Below are positions 1 through 7,658 of a DNA stretch of 45,128 bases, one piece after another (positions within the stretch are counted from its first letter, which is position 1; each line of letters opens with the position of its first letter). The translations under genes and the position numbers were made by a program. The notes under the pieces are model-generated. The model worked only from the letters and a program-made list of their open reading frames with translations, ran no database searches and was not told the DNA's origin. The stretch comes from Bacillota bacterium (GTDB lineage Bacteria; Bacillota; Clostridia; Christensenellales; CAG-138). Location of the stretch: assembly GCA_023399275.1 (NCBI GenBank), contig JAEWQH010000037.1, positions 1-45,128 of the forward strand, in the 5' to 3' direction.

Positions 1-1205
1 ATCTCGCGCAGCGCGGAGATGATGCCGTTTTTAACCAGCAGCTGCTGGAAGCGGCGCATAGAGATCTCGTCGGTTGGATCGGTGGAGTCCAGGAGCTTAT
101 CCACATCTCCGCCGGAGACGACGAACACGCCGTCATCCCCGCGCTCGATATGAAAGCCCGGTTCATAGCCGGCGCTTTCGGCCAGCTCGGTCTCCTCGTA
201 GCGCAGCACGGGCGGCAGCGTGTCGAGCACCTGCACGATGCGGTCCAGCAGCGCCTCAAATCCCTGCGCGGTCGCGGCCGAAACGGGGAACACTTCCACA
301 CCCGGATACGCCGCCTGAAAGCGCGCAAGGTTCTCCTGCGCTTCCGGCAGGTCGGTCTTGTTTGCCGCCACCAGCTGCGGAATCTCGGCGAGCTGGGGCG
401 AAAACTTGGTGAGTTCGTCGTTGATCTTTCGAAAATCTTCCACCGGATCGCGCAGCTCGCTGCCGGAGATATCGACTACGTGCACGAGCATACGCGTGCG
501 CTCGATGTGCCGCAGAAAGTCGTGCCCCAGGCCCGCGCCCTCCGCCGCACCCTCGATGAGGCCGGGGATATCCGCCAGCACAAACGAGCGGTTGTGCCGA
601 GACGCCACGCCGAGGTTTGGCGAAAGCGTGGTGAAGTGATACGCCGCGATCTTCGGCTTTGCCGCCGTGAGTACGGAGAGGATGGTAGACTTGCCGACGG
701 AGGGCAGGCCGACGAGGCCGACGTCCGCAATCGACTTGAGCTCCAGCTCCACTTCGTATTCCGCCGTCTTGATGCCGGGCTGGGCAAAGCGCGGCGCCTG
801 GTGCGTGGGTGTGGCGAACTTCGCGTTGCCCTTCCCGCCGCGGCCGCCGCGCAAAACGATGCGCTCCTTGCCCGCCTCGCTCATGTCTGCAAGGACGGCG
901 CCGCTCTCTACATCGCGCACGACGGTCCCGACCGGCACGCGGATGACCAGCGGCTTTCCGTTTTTGCCGGTGCAGAGTTCCGGCTTGCCCGGTTCGCCGT
1001 TCTCGGCGCGGTAGAAGCGCTGAAACTTGAAATCCAGCAGCGTGGACATATGCGGATCGGCGAGAAAAGCCACGTCCCCGCCGCGCCCGCCGTCTCCGCC
1101 GTTGGGCCCGCCCTGCTGCACATATTTTTCGCGGTGGAAGGAGGCGTGCCCGTCCCCGCCGTTGCCGGCTTTGACGACGACGCGCGCTTTATCGACAAAT
1201 TGCAT
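1..1205 (-). CDS. obg: Obg-family GTPase ObgE/CgtA, 3' end cut by window edge
   Basis: Ribosome-associated GTPase used in 50S subunit maturation and stress control. The translation starts MQFVDKARVVVKAG and shows the glycine-rich Obg fold (repeated GGxGG in the first ~155 residues). The G domain follows, with G1 GLPSVGKST, G3 DIPGLIEGAAEGAGLG and G4 NKTD. An OCT-type C-terminal domain begins but is truncated at base 1, about 400 residues in; full-length homologues are about 420-430. The frame has no stop inside the window. Start at 1205 gives the family N-terminus, with a weak AGG upstream. It lies 8 bp after nth and is the last visible gene of the trxB-glmM-nth-obg run. Confidence 0.96.
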   Translation of the reverse strand, partial: MQFVDKARVVVKAGNGGDGHASFHREKYVQQGGPNGGDGGRGGDVAFLADPHMSTLLDFKFQRFYRAENGEPGKPELCTGKNGKPLVIRVPVGTVVRDVESGAVLADMSEAGKERIVLRGGRGGKGNAKFATPTHQAPRFAQPGIKTAEYEVELELKSIADVGLVGLPSVGKSTILSVLTAAKPKIAAYHFTTLSPNLGVASRHNRSFVLADIPGLIEGAAEGAGLGHDFLRHIERTRMLVHVVDISGSELRDPVEDFRKINDELTKFSPQLAEIPQLVAANKTDLPEAQENLARFQAAYPGVEVFPVSAATAQGFEALLDRIVQVLDTLPPVLRYEETELAESAGYEPGFHIERGDDGVFVVSGGDVDKLLDSTDPTDEISMRRFQQLLVKNGIISALRE

Positions 1206-1213
1206 GATGAAAC

Positions 1214-1909
1214 CTAATCTTTCTGTTTTGTTGTGCCCGAAGCGAGTTTGCCAGCCGAGGGCTTTTTAGCGGCCTGCATGCCGCCCCGGAAATAGAGGCA
1301 GAGATGGTTCAGCGGGCAGACGGCGCAGCTTGGTTTTCGCGCATGGCAGATCTGCCGGCCGTGGTAGCTGAGCCAGTGGTGCGCCGCCGTCCAGTCTTCA
1401 CGCGGGATCGCCTTCTGCAGCTGCGCCTCGGTCTTTTCCACATTGCTCGCGTGCGCGAGGCCGATGCGGTTGCTCACGCGGAACACATGTGTATCCACCG
1501 CGATGGCGGGGATGCCGAAGGCGTTGCTCGCGACCACGTTTGCGGTCTTTCGGCCCACGCCGGGCAGCGTTTGCAGCGTCTCGATGCTCGCCGGCACCTC
1601 CCCGCCATATTGGGTGGCGAGGATGCGCGCGGTCTCGAGGATATGTCGTCCCTTTGTGTTGAAAAAGCCGCAGCGCTTGATGTAAGGGAAGAGCTGCTCC
1701 TCCGTCATGGCGGCGATTTGCTCCGGCGTGTTGGCAACGGGGAAAAGCTCCGCCGTGCAGCGGTTGACCATTACGTCCGTGCTCTGCGCGGAGAGGATGG
1801 TCGCCACCAGCAGCTCAAACGGGGAGGTGAAGTTCAGCGCGGGCTTTGCGCCCGGGTATGTCGCGGCTAGGATGGCCAGCGCCTCCGTCTTCTGCGCTTT
1901 TGTCAGCAT
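1214..1909 (-). CDS. nth: Endonuclease III (DNA glycosylase/AP lyase)
   Basis: Base-excision repair enzyme that removes oxidised pyrimidines and nicks AP sites; 231 aa. The helix-hairpin-helix LPGVGRKTANVV carries the catalytic lysine, and VDTHVFRVSNR carries the catalytic aspartate. The C-terminal iron-sulfur cysteines are spaced C-x6-C-x2-C-x5-C, as in E. coli Nth. A longer in-frame extension exists upstream, but the start MLTKAQKTEAL is preceded by an AGGA Shine-Dalgarno and matches the family N-terminus. The last ~18 residues (basic, Ser/Lys-rich) are a tail beyond the cluster. It sits 52 bp after glmM and 8 bp before obg. Confidence 0.96.
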   Translation of the reverse strand: MLTKAQKTEALAILAATYPGAKPALNFTSPFELLVATILSAQSTDVMVNRCTAELFPVANTPEQIAAMTEEQLFPYIKRCGFFNTKGRHILETARILATQYGGEVPASIETLQTLPGVGRKTANVVASNAFGIPAIAVDTHVFRVSNRIGLAHASNVEKTEAQLQKAIPREDWTAAHHWLSYHGRQICHARKPSCAVCPLNHLCLYFRGGMQAAKKPSAGKLASGTTKQKD

Positions 1910-1961
1910 TCGTTTCCTGTCTTTCCGGTTTGTAGAGATGGCTTTTGTAGGGGAGGCGGCG

Positions 1962-3320
1962 TCAGGTGCGGATCTTTCCGTTGTATTTGCGAACGATGAT
2001 GTGCGCCAGCGAGAGCGCTTGGTCGAGGATCTGCGCCTCGTCCTGCCCTTCGAGCATGATGCGCACGAGCGGCTCCGTGCCGCTGGCGCGAATGAGCACA
2101 CGCCCGTTTTTGCCGAGCGCGGATTCGATCTCCTTCGTGCGCGCAGAGAGCTCGTCGTCCGCCAGCGCGGCGGCCTTTGCGTCGTTTTCCACGGTGACGT
2201 TGACCAGCACCTGCGGATACTGCGGGATGCGCGCGGCAAGCTTGCTCAGGCGCTTCTTCGTCTCCGCGACGACGCCCAGCAGGGAGAGCGCGCTCATCAT
2301 GCCGTCCCCTGTGGTGTTTTTGGAGAGCAGTATGATATGCCCACTCTGCTCGCCGCCGATGGAGTAGCCGTTTTCAAGCATGCTCTCGAGCACGTAGCGG
2401 TCGCCGACCTTCGTCTCCACGATCTGGATGCCCGTTTCCTTGAGCGCGTTTTTCAGGCCGAGGTTGCTCATGACGGTCAGCACCAGCGTGTTTTTTGCCA
2501 GCGTGCCCTTATCGTGCATATGCAGCGCGAGGATACCCATCGCTTGGTCGCCGTCTACAATGTTGCCGTACTCGTCGCAGGAGATCAGCCGGTCGGCGTC
2601 GCCGTCGAAGGCAAAGCCGAGATCGGCGCCGTAGTTGACGACCATCTCCTGCAGGCGCTCGGGGTGCGTGCTGCCGCAGTGGTCGTTGATGTTGATGCCG
2701 TCCGGCGCGCTGGATTTTGCGATGACCTCTGCGCCGAGGCGCTCAAACACCTCTTTGGCGATGAAGGAGGATGCGCCGTGCGCGCAGTCCAGCACGATGC
2801 GCAAGCCCTCAAAGCGATAGTCCGACTGCTCCACGAGATAGTCGCAGTAGTCCTTCTTGGCGCGCACGGCGGAGATCACGCGGCCGACCTCGCGTCCCTC
2901 CGGGCGCGGCAGCTCCTCGCCGCTGTGGATGATGGCCTCGATGCGGTCCTCGATCTCATCCGAGAGCTTAAAGCCGTTTTTGTCGAACCATTTGATGCCG
3001 TTGTATTCCATGGGGTTGTGGCTGGCGGAGATCATCACCGCCGCGTCCGCTTCGTAGAGCCGGACGAGATACGCCATCGCCGGCGTCGGCAGGATGCCGA
3101 CGTCCAGCACGTCCCCGCCGACGGAGCAGATGCCCGCCGAGAGCGCCGCGCCCAGCATAGGGCCGGATTTTCGCGTATCCATACCGATCAGGATGCGTGG
3201 AGAGTGCACCTCGTTGGTGAGCACATAGGCGCCGACCGCGCCGATCTTGAAGGCCAGCTCGCAGCTCAGATCGCGGTTGGCGATGCCGCGCACGCCGTCT
3301 GTTCCAAAAAGTCTTGCCAT
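1962..3320 (-). CDS. glmM: Phosphoglucosamine mutase
   Basis: Converts glucosamine-6-phosphate to glucosamine-1-phosphate for UDP-GlcNAc and peptidoglycan synthesis; 452 aa, normal length. The N-terminus MARLFGTDGVRGIAN is the family signature. The phosphoserine loop is MISASHNPMEYNGIK, metal binding is DGDADR, and the sugar loop is GGEQSGH. The C-terminal phosphate loop is RASGTEPLVRIM. It lies 71 bp after trxB and upstream of nth, probably in one transcript. Confidence 0.97.
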   Translation of the reverse strand: MARLFGTDGVRGIANRDLSCELAFKIGAVGAYVLTNEVHSPRILIGMDTRKSGPMLGAALSAGICSVGGDVLDVGILPTPAMAYLVRLYEADAAVMISASHNPMEYNGIKWFDKNGFKLSDEIEDRIEAIIHSGEELPRPEGREVGRVISAVRAKKDYCDYLVEQSDYRFEGLRIVLDCAHGASSFIAKEVFERLGAEVIAKSSAPDGININDHCGSTHPERLQEMVVNYGADLGFAFDGDADRLISCDEYGNIVDGDQAMGILALHMHDKGTLAKNTLVLTVMSNLGLKNALKETGIQIVETKVGDRYVLESMLENGYSIGGEQSGHIILLSKNTTGDGMMSALSLLGVVAETKKRLSKLAARIPQYPQVLVNVTVENDAKAAALADDELSARTKEIESALGKNGRVLIRASGTEPLVRIMLEGQDEAQILDQALSLAHIIVRKYNGKIRT

Positions 3321-3391
3321 AGGGGTGTTGTTCTCCTATCTTGCTCTTTCGGTTTTTTGCAGAGGTTCCATGCGGCAGGGAGGGCCGGCGG

Positions 3392-4306
3392 TCAGTGGCA
3401 GGAGATGAACTCCAGCGCGCTGGTGGCGGCCACCGCGCCGTCCGCGCAGGCGGTGATCACCTGCCGAAGCGGCGTGTTTCGGATGTCGCCCGCGGCGTAG
3501 ACGCCGGGGATATTCGTCTTCATAACCTCGTCTGTAAAGATGCTGCCGCCCTCGTTCATGGCGACCACGGCCTTGACCAACGTGCTCTGCGGGGTGATGC
3601 CCACCGCGACGAACACGCCGGAGACGGGGAGCACCTGCGACTCCGAGGTCTTTTGATTCAGGATCTCCAGCCCCTCCACCTGCTTGTCGCCCACCAGGCC
3701 GAGCGGGACGCAGGAGAGCGCGAAGTGGATGTTGGGCACCTGTTTCGCTTTTTCAACCAGCACGGCCGCCGCGCGGAACTCGTCCCGCCGGTGGACGAGC
3801 GTGACGCTCGTGCAAAAGCGCGAAAGGTACAGCGCGTCCGACAGCGCCGTGTCTCCGCCGCCGACCACGGCGACCGCTTTATCCTTAAAGAATGCGCCGT
3901 CGCAGGTTGCGCAGTAGCTTACGCCTGCGCCGGTGAGCTCCTCCTCGCGCGGGATGCCGAGCGCGCGCGCATGCGCACCCATGCAGAGGATGACGGCCGT
4001 TGCGGTGTCTTCGCGGTCCGGCAGAAGGATTCGCTTGGGGTTCTCCTCCAGAATCAGGCCGGTTGCGCCCGCATATTCCACCTTGAGCCCGAATTTTTCC
4101 GCCTGCTTTTGCAGAAGGGCGCCGACTTCGTAGCCGACCACGCCGTCCGGAAACCCGGGATAGTTCTCCACAAGCGGGGTCTTGGCGATCTGTCCACCGG
4201 GGAAGAGCTCCTCGTAAAGGGTGACGCTCGCGCCGCCGCGCGCCGCGTACAGGCCGGCGGTCAATCCCGCGGGCCCGCCGCCGATGATTGCGATATCAGA
4301 ATGCAT
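3392..4306 (-). CDS. trxB: Thioredoxin-disulfide reductase
   Basis: FAD/NADPH enzyme that reduces thioredoxin; 304 aa, usual length. It begins MHSDIAIIGGGPAGLTAGLYAAR (the FAD-binding GxGxxG region). It has the redox pair CATC at about C132/C135, an NADPH loop VVGGGDTALSDALYL, and the C-terminal FAD motif GVYAAGDIR. The open frame extends ~80 codons upstream, but the start at 4306 has GGAGG 10 nt before it and the correct N-terminus. First gene of the minus-strand run; no thioredoxin gene is visible beside it. Confidence 0.96.
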   Translation of the reverse strand: MHSDIAIIGGGPAGLTAGLYAARGGASVTLYEELFPGGQIAKTPLVENYPGFPDGVVGYEVGALLQKQAEKFGLKVEYAGATGLILEENPKRILLPDREDTATAVILCMGAHARALGIPREEELTGAGVSYCATCDGAFFKDKAVAVVGGGDTALSDALYLSRFCTSVTLVHRRDEFRAAAVLVEKAKQVPNIHFALSCVPLGLVGDKQVEGLEILNQKTSESQVLPVSGVFVAVGITPQSTLVKAVVAMNEGGSIFTDEVMKTNIPGVYAAGDIRNTPLRQVITACADGAVAATSALEFISCH

Positions 4307-4345
4307 ACAAAACAAACCTCCGCGATGTGTATCAAAAGTAATATC

Positions 4346-4374
4346 AGTATAACCAAGCCGGGGCCAAAAAGCAA
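4346..4374 (-). promoter_or_regulatory. Predicted sigma-A promoter of trxB operon
   Basis: On the minus strand a -35 TTGCTT (4374-4369) is followed after 17 bp by -10 TATACT (4351-4346). The -10 matches five of six consensus bases and the -35 three of six. It lies about 40 bp before the trxB start codon. Confidence 0.6.
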
Positions 4375-4390
4375 CGAACGCGGACCAATC

Positions 4391-4413
4391 GCTGTGTGAC
4401 GAGCGCACACAGC
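4391..4413. repeat. Inverted repeat upstream of trxB -35
   Basis: Perfect 8-bp inverted repeat GCTGTGTG / CACACAGC with a 7-bp centre, ending 16 bp upstream of the predicted trxB -35. No T-run follows, so it looks more like a protein-binding dyad than a terminator. No regulator is assigned. Confidence 0.4.
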
Positions 4414-4616
4414 GCGTCCGGCTTGACGCTGGGGCGCGGCATGCCGTTTTCGCACACGCACGCTTGTGGAGCAGTTCGGCGGCCAGCGCAGGGCCGGGTT
4501 TACGCGCGCGCACCTGGTTGAGGAGTTCAACGGCGAGGGCGGGCTGCACGAGATGCGCATCCCGACCTTATCGTCACCCGTTCGGTCAAGCTGAAATAAC
4601 CGCAGGGTATCAAAGC
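4414..4616. other. Gene-free stretch with a possible decayed ORF
   Basis: Together with the trxB promoter and the terminator at 4617 this makes a gap of about 360 bp. On the plus strand one frame reads TRTLVEQFGGQRRAGF...LVEEFNGEGGLHEMRIP. Shifting frame by one base after that gives DLIVTRSVKLK and a stop near 4600. This could be the eroded end of a gene, but no start or Shine-Dalgarno is present and no family was recognised. Confidence 0.2.
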
Positions 4617-4650
4617 AAAGCGCACCGCGGTTGGAATCGCGGTGCGTTTG
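4617..4650 (-). terminator. Terminator after the DUF4173-like gene
   Basis: Perfect 9-bp stem CGCACCGCG / CGCGGTGCG (4621-4629, 4638-4646) with an 8-nt loop. In the minus direction it is followed by a T-rich CTTTGCTTTG. It ends 18 bp past the stop of the gene at 4668. Confidence 0.75.
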
Positions 4651-4667
4651 TGCTGCTCCGGTGCGCG

Positions 4668-5915
4668 TTATCCGCCGAAGCCGCGCGCAGCGTTGAAGGC
4701 GTAGATCAGTGAGTTCCAGTCGATGCAGATCAGAGCGGTGTACCAGTATGCCAACGCGAACGCGCCGATGCGCAAAAACGGGGTTTGTTTGCGGTAGACG
4801 CGAACAACGCCGACCACCGCCAGAAACGCGAAGTAGAGCATCAGCCACAGCGGCAGTATACGGCGGATGGTCAGTCCGTAGGCCCCGACATACAGCAGCA
4901 TGCGCCACGCGGCGGAAGCGAGGATGATCAGGCTCGCGGCGATCAGCAGCGTTTGCAGCGCGCGGATCGCCCGCCCCGGCTCGCTCTTGCCCAGGCTCAG
5001 ACCCAGCACGGTGAAGTTGATGAACGTCACCGCGAGAAATTCGCCAAAGCCGTCCCGCGCGTACTCACTGTAGGTCAGATCGACCGGCAGCGTGCCGCCG
5101 AAGAGATAGGTGAACTGCACATAGGTAAACAGCGCGTAGGCCGCCAGCAGCAGGGCGATGACGACGCCGACGCCGGAAAGCCGCCAGTTCTGGCGCACGG
5201 GCGCGGGGTCCGCATCCGTTTTGCCCCAGGTGAGGTTGTAAAACAGCGAGTAGAAGAGCATGCTGCTCAGCAGTACGACGAGTGCGCGCCAAAACCACTC
5301 CCAGAGGCTGAGATTTTCGATCCAGCTCCCCAGCAGCCGCTGCATACCCGCGTCCGCGCCCGCGAGCAATGCAAGCACGGCTACGGTCAGCGGCAGGCCG
5401 ACGGCGAGGCCGATCCACCCGTGGCGGGCGCTTGCGCGGTCCTTTCCGCCGAGCACGCCGGCATACGCGCGAAAATATGCGCCGATGGACGTAAAGGGCT
5501 TGACGAACACCGCGCGCAGCACGCCGAGCACGGCTTTGCCCTCGCGCTTGTAGGCGATCTGCTGTGTGGCGAACACGCCGATGGTGAGCAGCAGCGCGGG
5601 GATGGCTAGCATGGTGTAGCCAAGCAGCGCATAGTGCATATAGTCAAACATCAGGACGACGCAGAGCACCAGCGTCGGCACGATGAGCGCGAGCACGGTC
5701 CTGTTGCCGGCTACGCGCCGCCAGTTGAAGGCGCAAAACACGCCGAGCACCGCGAGCCAGAAGATCGAATACAGCCGGTAGTAATCCAGCTCCATCCAAA
5801 GCTCGCACAGCACGCCGATGAGCAGCGCCCCGCCGAGCAGCCAGAGCTGCGGCTTGGTCAGAGGCGCTTTTTTCTGCGCCTGCGCCGCGTCAGTCGGAGT
5901 CAGGTTCTGTTCCAT
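4668..5915 (-). CDS. DUF4153/DUF4173-like polytopic membrane protein
   Basis: 415 aa with about 10-11 predicted membrane segments after a short polar N-terminus. The stretch TYSEYARDGFGEFLAV resembles the conserved TxxEYAxxGFxQLLAV region of the DUF4173 family; function is not known. The start at 5915 has AGGGAGA upstream and overlaps the end of the XRE regulator gene by 26 bp, which suggests translational coupling. Last gene of a three-gene unit (DUF2975, XRE, this gene) ended by the hairpin at 4617-4650. The substrate, if it is a transporter, cannot be read from sequence. The family call is from motif resemblance only. Confidence 0.75.
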   Translation of the reverse strand: MEQNLTPTDAAQAQKKAPLTKPQLWLLGGALLIGVLCELWMELDYYRLYSIFWLAVLGVFCAFNWRRVAGNRTVLALIVPTLVLCVVLMFDYMHYALLGYTMLAIPALLLTIGVFATQQIAYKREGKAVLGVLRAVFVKPFTSIGAYFRAYAGVLGGKDRASARHGWIGLAVGLPLTVAVLALLAGADAGMQRLLGSWIENLSLWEWFWRALVVLLSSMLFYSLFYNLTWGKTDADPAPVRQNWRLSGVGVVIALLLAAYALFTYVQFTYLFGGTLPVDLTYSEYARDGFGEFLAVTFINFTVLGLSLGKSEPGRAIRALQTLLIAASLIILASAAWRMLLYVGAYGLTIRRILPLWLMLYFAFLAVVGVVRVYRKQTPFLRIGAFALAYWYTALICIDWNSLIYAFNAARGFGG

Positions 5916-6126
5916 TCGGTTCGTCTCCCTTCACATACACGAGGATGTCGCCCGCTTCGCACGCGAGGATTTCGCAGAGACTGCTCAGCGTGGAAAAGCG
6001 GATCGCCTTGCACTTGTTGTTCTTGAGGATCGAGAGGTTTGCCAGCGAGATGCCCATGCGCCTGGAAAGCTCGTTGAGGCTGATCTTGCGCTTTGCCATC
6101 ATCACGTCCAGATTGACCTGAATCAT
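5890..6126 (-). CDS. Small XRE-family transcriptional regulator (YozG-like)
   Basis: 78 aa and almost entirely a helix-turn-helix: KRKISLNELSRRMGISLANL is helix 2-turn-helix 3, followed by a helix in FSTLSSLCEILACEAGDIL. This is the layout of the small Cro/CI-type proteins (for example YozG of Bacillus) that accompany DUF2975 membrane proteins. It lies 12 bp after the DUF2975 gene and overlaps the next gene. I infer that it controls its own operon, perhaps through the dyad around the promoter at 6694-6722, and that the membrane partner may set its activity. The acidic C-terminus (DEPNGTEPDSD) lies outside the HTH. Confidence 0.88.
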   Translation of the reverse strand: MIQVNLDVMMAKRKISLNELSRRMGISLANLSILKNNKCKAIRFSTLSSLCEILACEAGDILVYVKGDEPNGTEPDSD

Positions 6127-6138
6127 ATCGCCACCCCG

Positions 6139-6603
6139 CTAGACCGTGAGGTCGTTTTCCTGCTTGTACGCGACCGCCTGCGCGAACACGCGGCTGAGCA
6201 CCAGGGAAAACAACCCGCACATGGCGACCGGAAGCGCCGCGATGACCGCAAGCGGCACGGGGTGCAGCAGCAGCGTGCACAAGCCCAGCATCGCGATGGC
6301 AAGTGCGATGAAACCCATGCGCTTGAGCGCATCCACGTTTTTCTGCACAAATGGGTCGCTCTCGAGCGTGCGCATCATGCAGAGCAGCGTGACGGCGATG
6401 ACCTCGCCGCCGAGGATGCAAAGCGTCGCGATGGCGCCGGAGAGCGCGGCATAGATCGCCGGCTTGTTCTCCAGACGAAAAAAATCCTGCACGATAGGCA
6501 TGATCCCGCCGTAGACGTAGAACAAGAGCCCCACGCCCATCGCCATTCCTGCGAGGATGCCGACCTGGACAAACAGGTTCAGAAAGCGGCTGCTTTTTTT
6601 CAT
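6139..6603 (-). CDS. DUF2975 family membrane protein
   Basis: 154 aa with four predicted transmembrane segments: about 10-32, 48-72, 94-112 and 115-140. Pattern and length fit DUF2975 (YoaS-like) proteins, which are regularly encoded next to a small XRE regulator, as here. The stretch DPFVQKNVDALKRMG between helices 2 and 3 is the usual conserved loop of the family. Function unknown; a membrane partner of the regulator is a reasonable guess. First gene of the three-gene unit. Confidence 0.85.
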   Translation of the reverse strand: MKKSSRFLNLFVQVGILAGMAMGVGLLFYVYGGIMPIVQDFFRLENKPAIYAALSGAIATLCILGGEVIAVTLLCMMRTLESDPFVQKNVDALKRMGFIALAIAMLGLCTLLLHPVPLAVIAALPVAMCGLFSLVLSRVFAQAVAYKQENDLTV

Positions 6604-6664
6604 CGTATCTCTTTTCCCTCCATTGGTTGATGCATTTGCGCCGACTTCGTTTGAAAGCCGTGTA

Positions 6665-6699
6665 AAAAATAGACCGTCGTGTTTTCTGACGACAGTCTA
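6665..6699 (-). terminator. Terminator of the secA-prfB-kinase unit, overlapping the next promoter
   Basis: In the minus direction AGACTGTCGT and ACGACGGTCT form a 10-bp stem with one A-C mismatch and an 8-nt loop, followed by ATTTTTTA. It lies about 45 bp past the stop of the kinase gene at 6744. The first half of the stem contains the -10 box of the downstream operon. Confidence 0.7.
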
Positions 6700-6722
6700 T
6701 CGCTATATTTATCGTTTGTCAA
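6694..6722 (-). promoter_or_regulatory. Predicted promoter of DUF2975-XRE-DUF4173 operon with dyad
   Basis: A consensus -35 TTGACA (6722-6717), 17-bp spacer and TAGACT (6699-6694; four of six) on the minus strand. An inverted repeat TATTTAT / ATAAATA straddles the -35 (about 6705-6727) and is a candidate binding site for the XRE protein encoded by the operon. Confidence 0.65.
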
Positions 6723-6743
6723 TAAATATTTACTGTTTTTCGA

Positions 6744-7568
6744 TCATCTGGTGCGGAATACGGTGCAGCGGCCGGTTCCGTTGAGCAGGTCGGAGATACG
6801 CTGCTGCGCGCTGGCGATATAGACCGTTGTGCCCTCGCGGATGGGCTGCTTGATGAAGTCCAGCTTCGCGCGCGCGCCATTGGAGCCGGCTCGACTCGTG
6901 CCGATGCAGCTATCCGACAGTGCGTCGATCTGCGCGAGGATCTCCTCCGCGTCCTTCCCCTCCACCGCGGGCACCAGCGTGGCCGGATCGCCCGGGTCGC
7001 GGTAGATGCCGTCTGCGCTCGTGAAGATCACGAGGTATCTCGCGTGCACGAGCGAGCAGATGACGGAGGCAGTTTCGTCGTTGTCGATGCATTCTACGAC
7101 CGTCTCCCCGTGCTCGCGCAGGTTGGCGAGCTCCATCTTGCGGATCTCCTCGATGCTCACGGGGTCGTTGTAGTTTACGATCGGGATCGCGTTTTGCTCC
7201 GCGGCGCGCAGCAGAAACGAGCGGATGTGCTTGCGTTTCTCTTCGTCGTTGAAGTGCGTGTGCTCCACCAGAAGTTGGCGCACGCTGTAGCGATCCGGGA
7301 TATAGCGGCGGTACTCCATCATCAGTATGGTTTGCCCCTGTGCGGCGTAATCCGCCTTCACTTCCTCCCGATCACCCGTGAGCTCCCTGCCGCTGCGGCG
7401 CAGGTAGTCCAGCCGGCCGATCTCGGTCGCGCCGCTGCTGACCCAGATCATGCCGGGTCGAAGCTCCGCGCCGAGACGCGAAAAGATGTTGTAGTCGATG
7501 TCGTTGTCGGCCTTGCGGATCAGCGCCATGGAGCCGATTTTGCCGACGAGCTCGTAGTCGAATTTCAT
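6744..7568 (-). CDS. Amino acid kinase family protein, glutamate 5-kinase-like
   Basis: 274 aa with the fold of the glutamate 5-kinase/UMP kinase superfamily. An N-terminal strand-loop (VGKIGSMALIR) and WVSSGATEIG are followed by PIVNYNDPVS, then the DNDETASVICSLV...FTSADGIYRDP block that resembles ProB substrate and nucleotide motifs. Near the end GTSRAGSNGARAKLDF corresponds to the MxTKxxAA region but is not identical. No PUA domain follows, unlike long ProB, and no proA or proC lies nearby. Start at 7568 has GAGGAAAC upstream; the longer frame does not. It sits 90 bp after prfB. Substrate should be left open: glutamate or another small acid. Confidence 0.75.
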   Translation of the reverse strand: MKFDYELVGKIGSMALIRKADNDIDYNIFSRLGAELRPGMIWVSSGATEIGRLDYLRRSGRELTGDREEVKADYAAQGQTILMMEYRRYIPDRYSVRQLLVEHTHFNDEEKRKHIRSFLLRAAEQNAIPIVNYNDPVSIEEIRKMELANLREHGETVVECIDNDETASVICSLVHARYLVIFTSADGIYRDPGDPATLVPAVEGKDAEEILAQIDALSDSCIGTSRAGSNGARAKLDFIKQPIREGTTVYIASAQQRISDLLNGTGRCTVFRTR

Positions 7569-7579
7569 ACAAGTTTCCT

Positions 7580-7604
7580 CTTCTTTTCTTAAAAAGAAAA
7601 GAAG
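7580..7604. repeat. AT-rich perfect inverted repeat between prfB and kinase gene
   Basis: Perfect 11-bp repeat CTTCTTTTCTT / AAGAAAAGAAG with a 3-bp centre, just upstream of the kinase gene's Shine-Dalgarno. On the minus strand it could form a weak hairpin or an operator; the T-run after it is short. The role is not clear. Confidence 0.45.
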
Positions 7605-7658
7605 CAAAAGAATTACGGTCGGGGGAGTGGTCTTTTCTTGAAAGGAAACGATCTTCTC

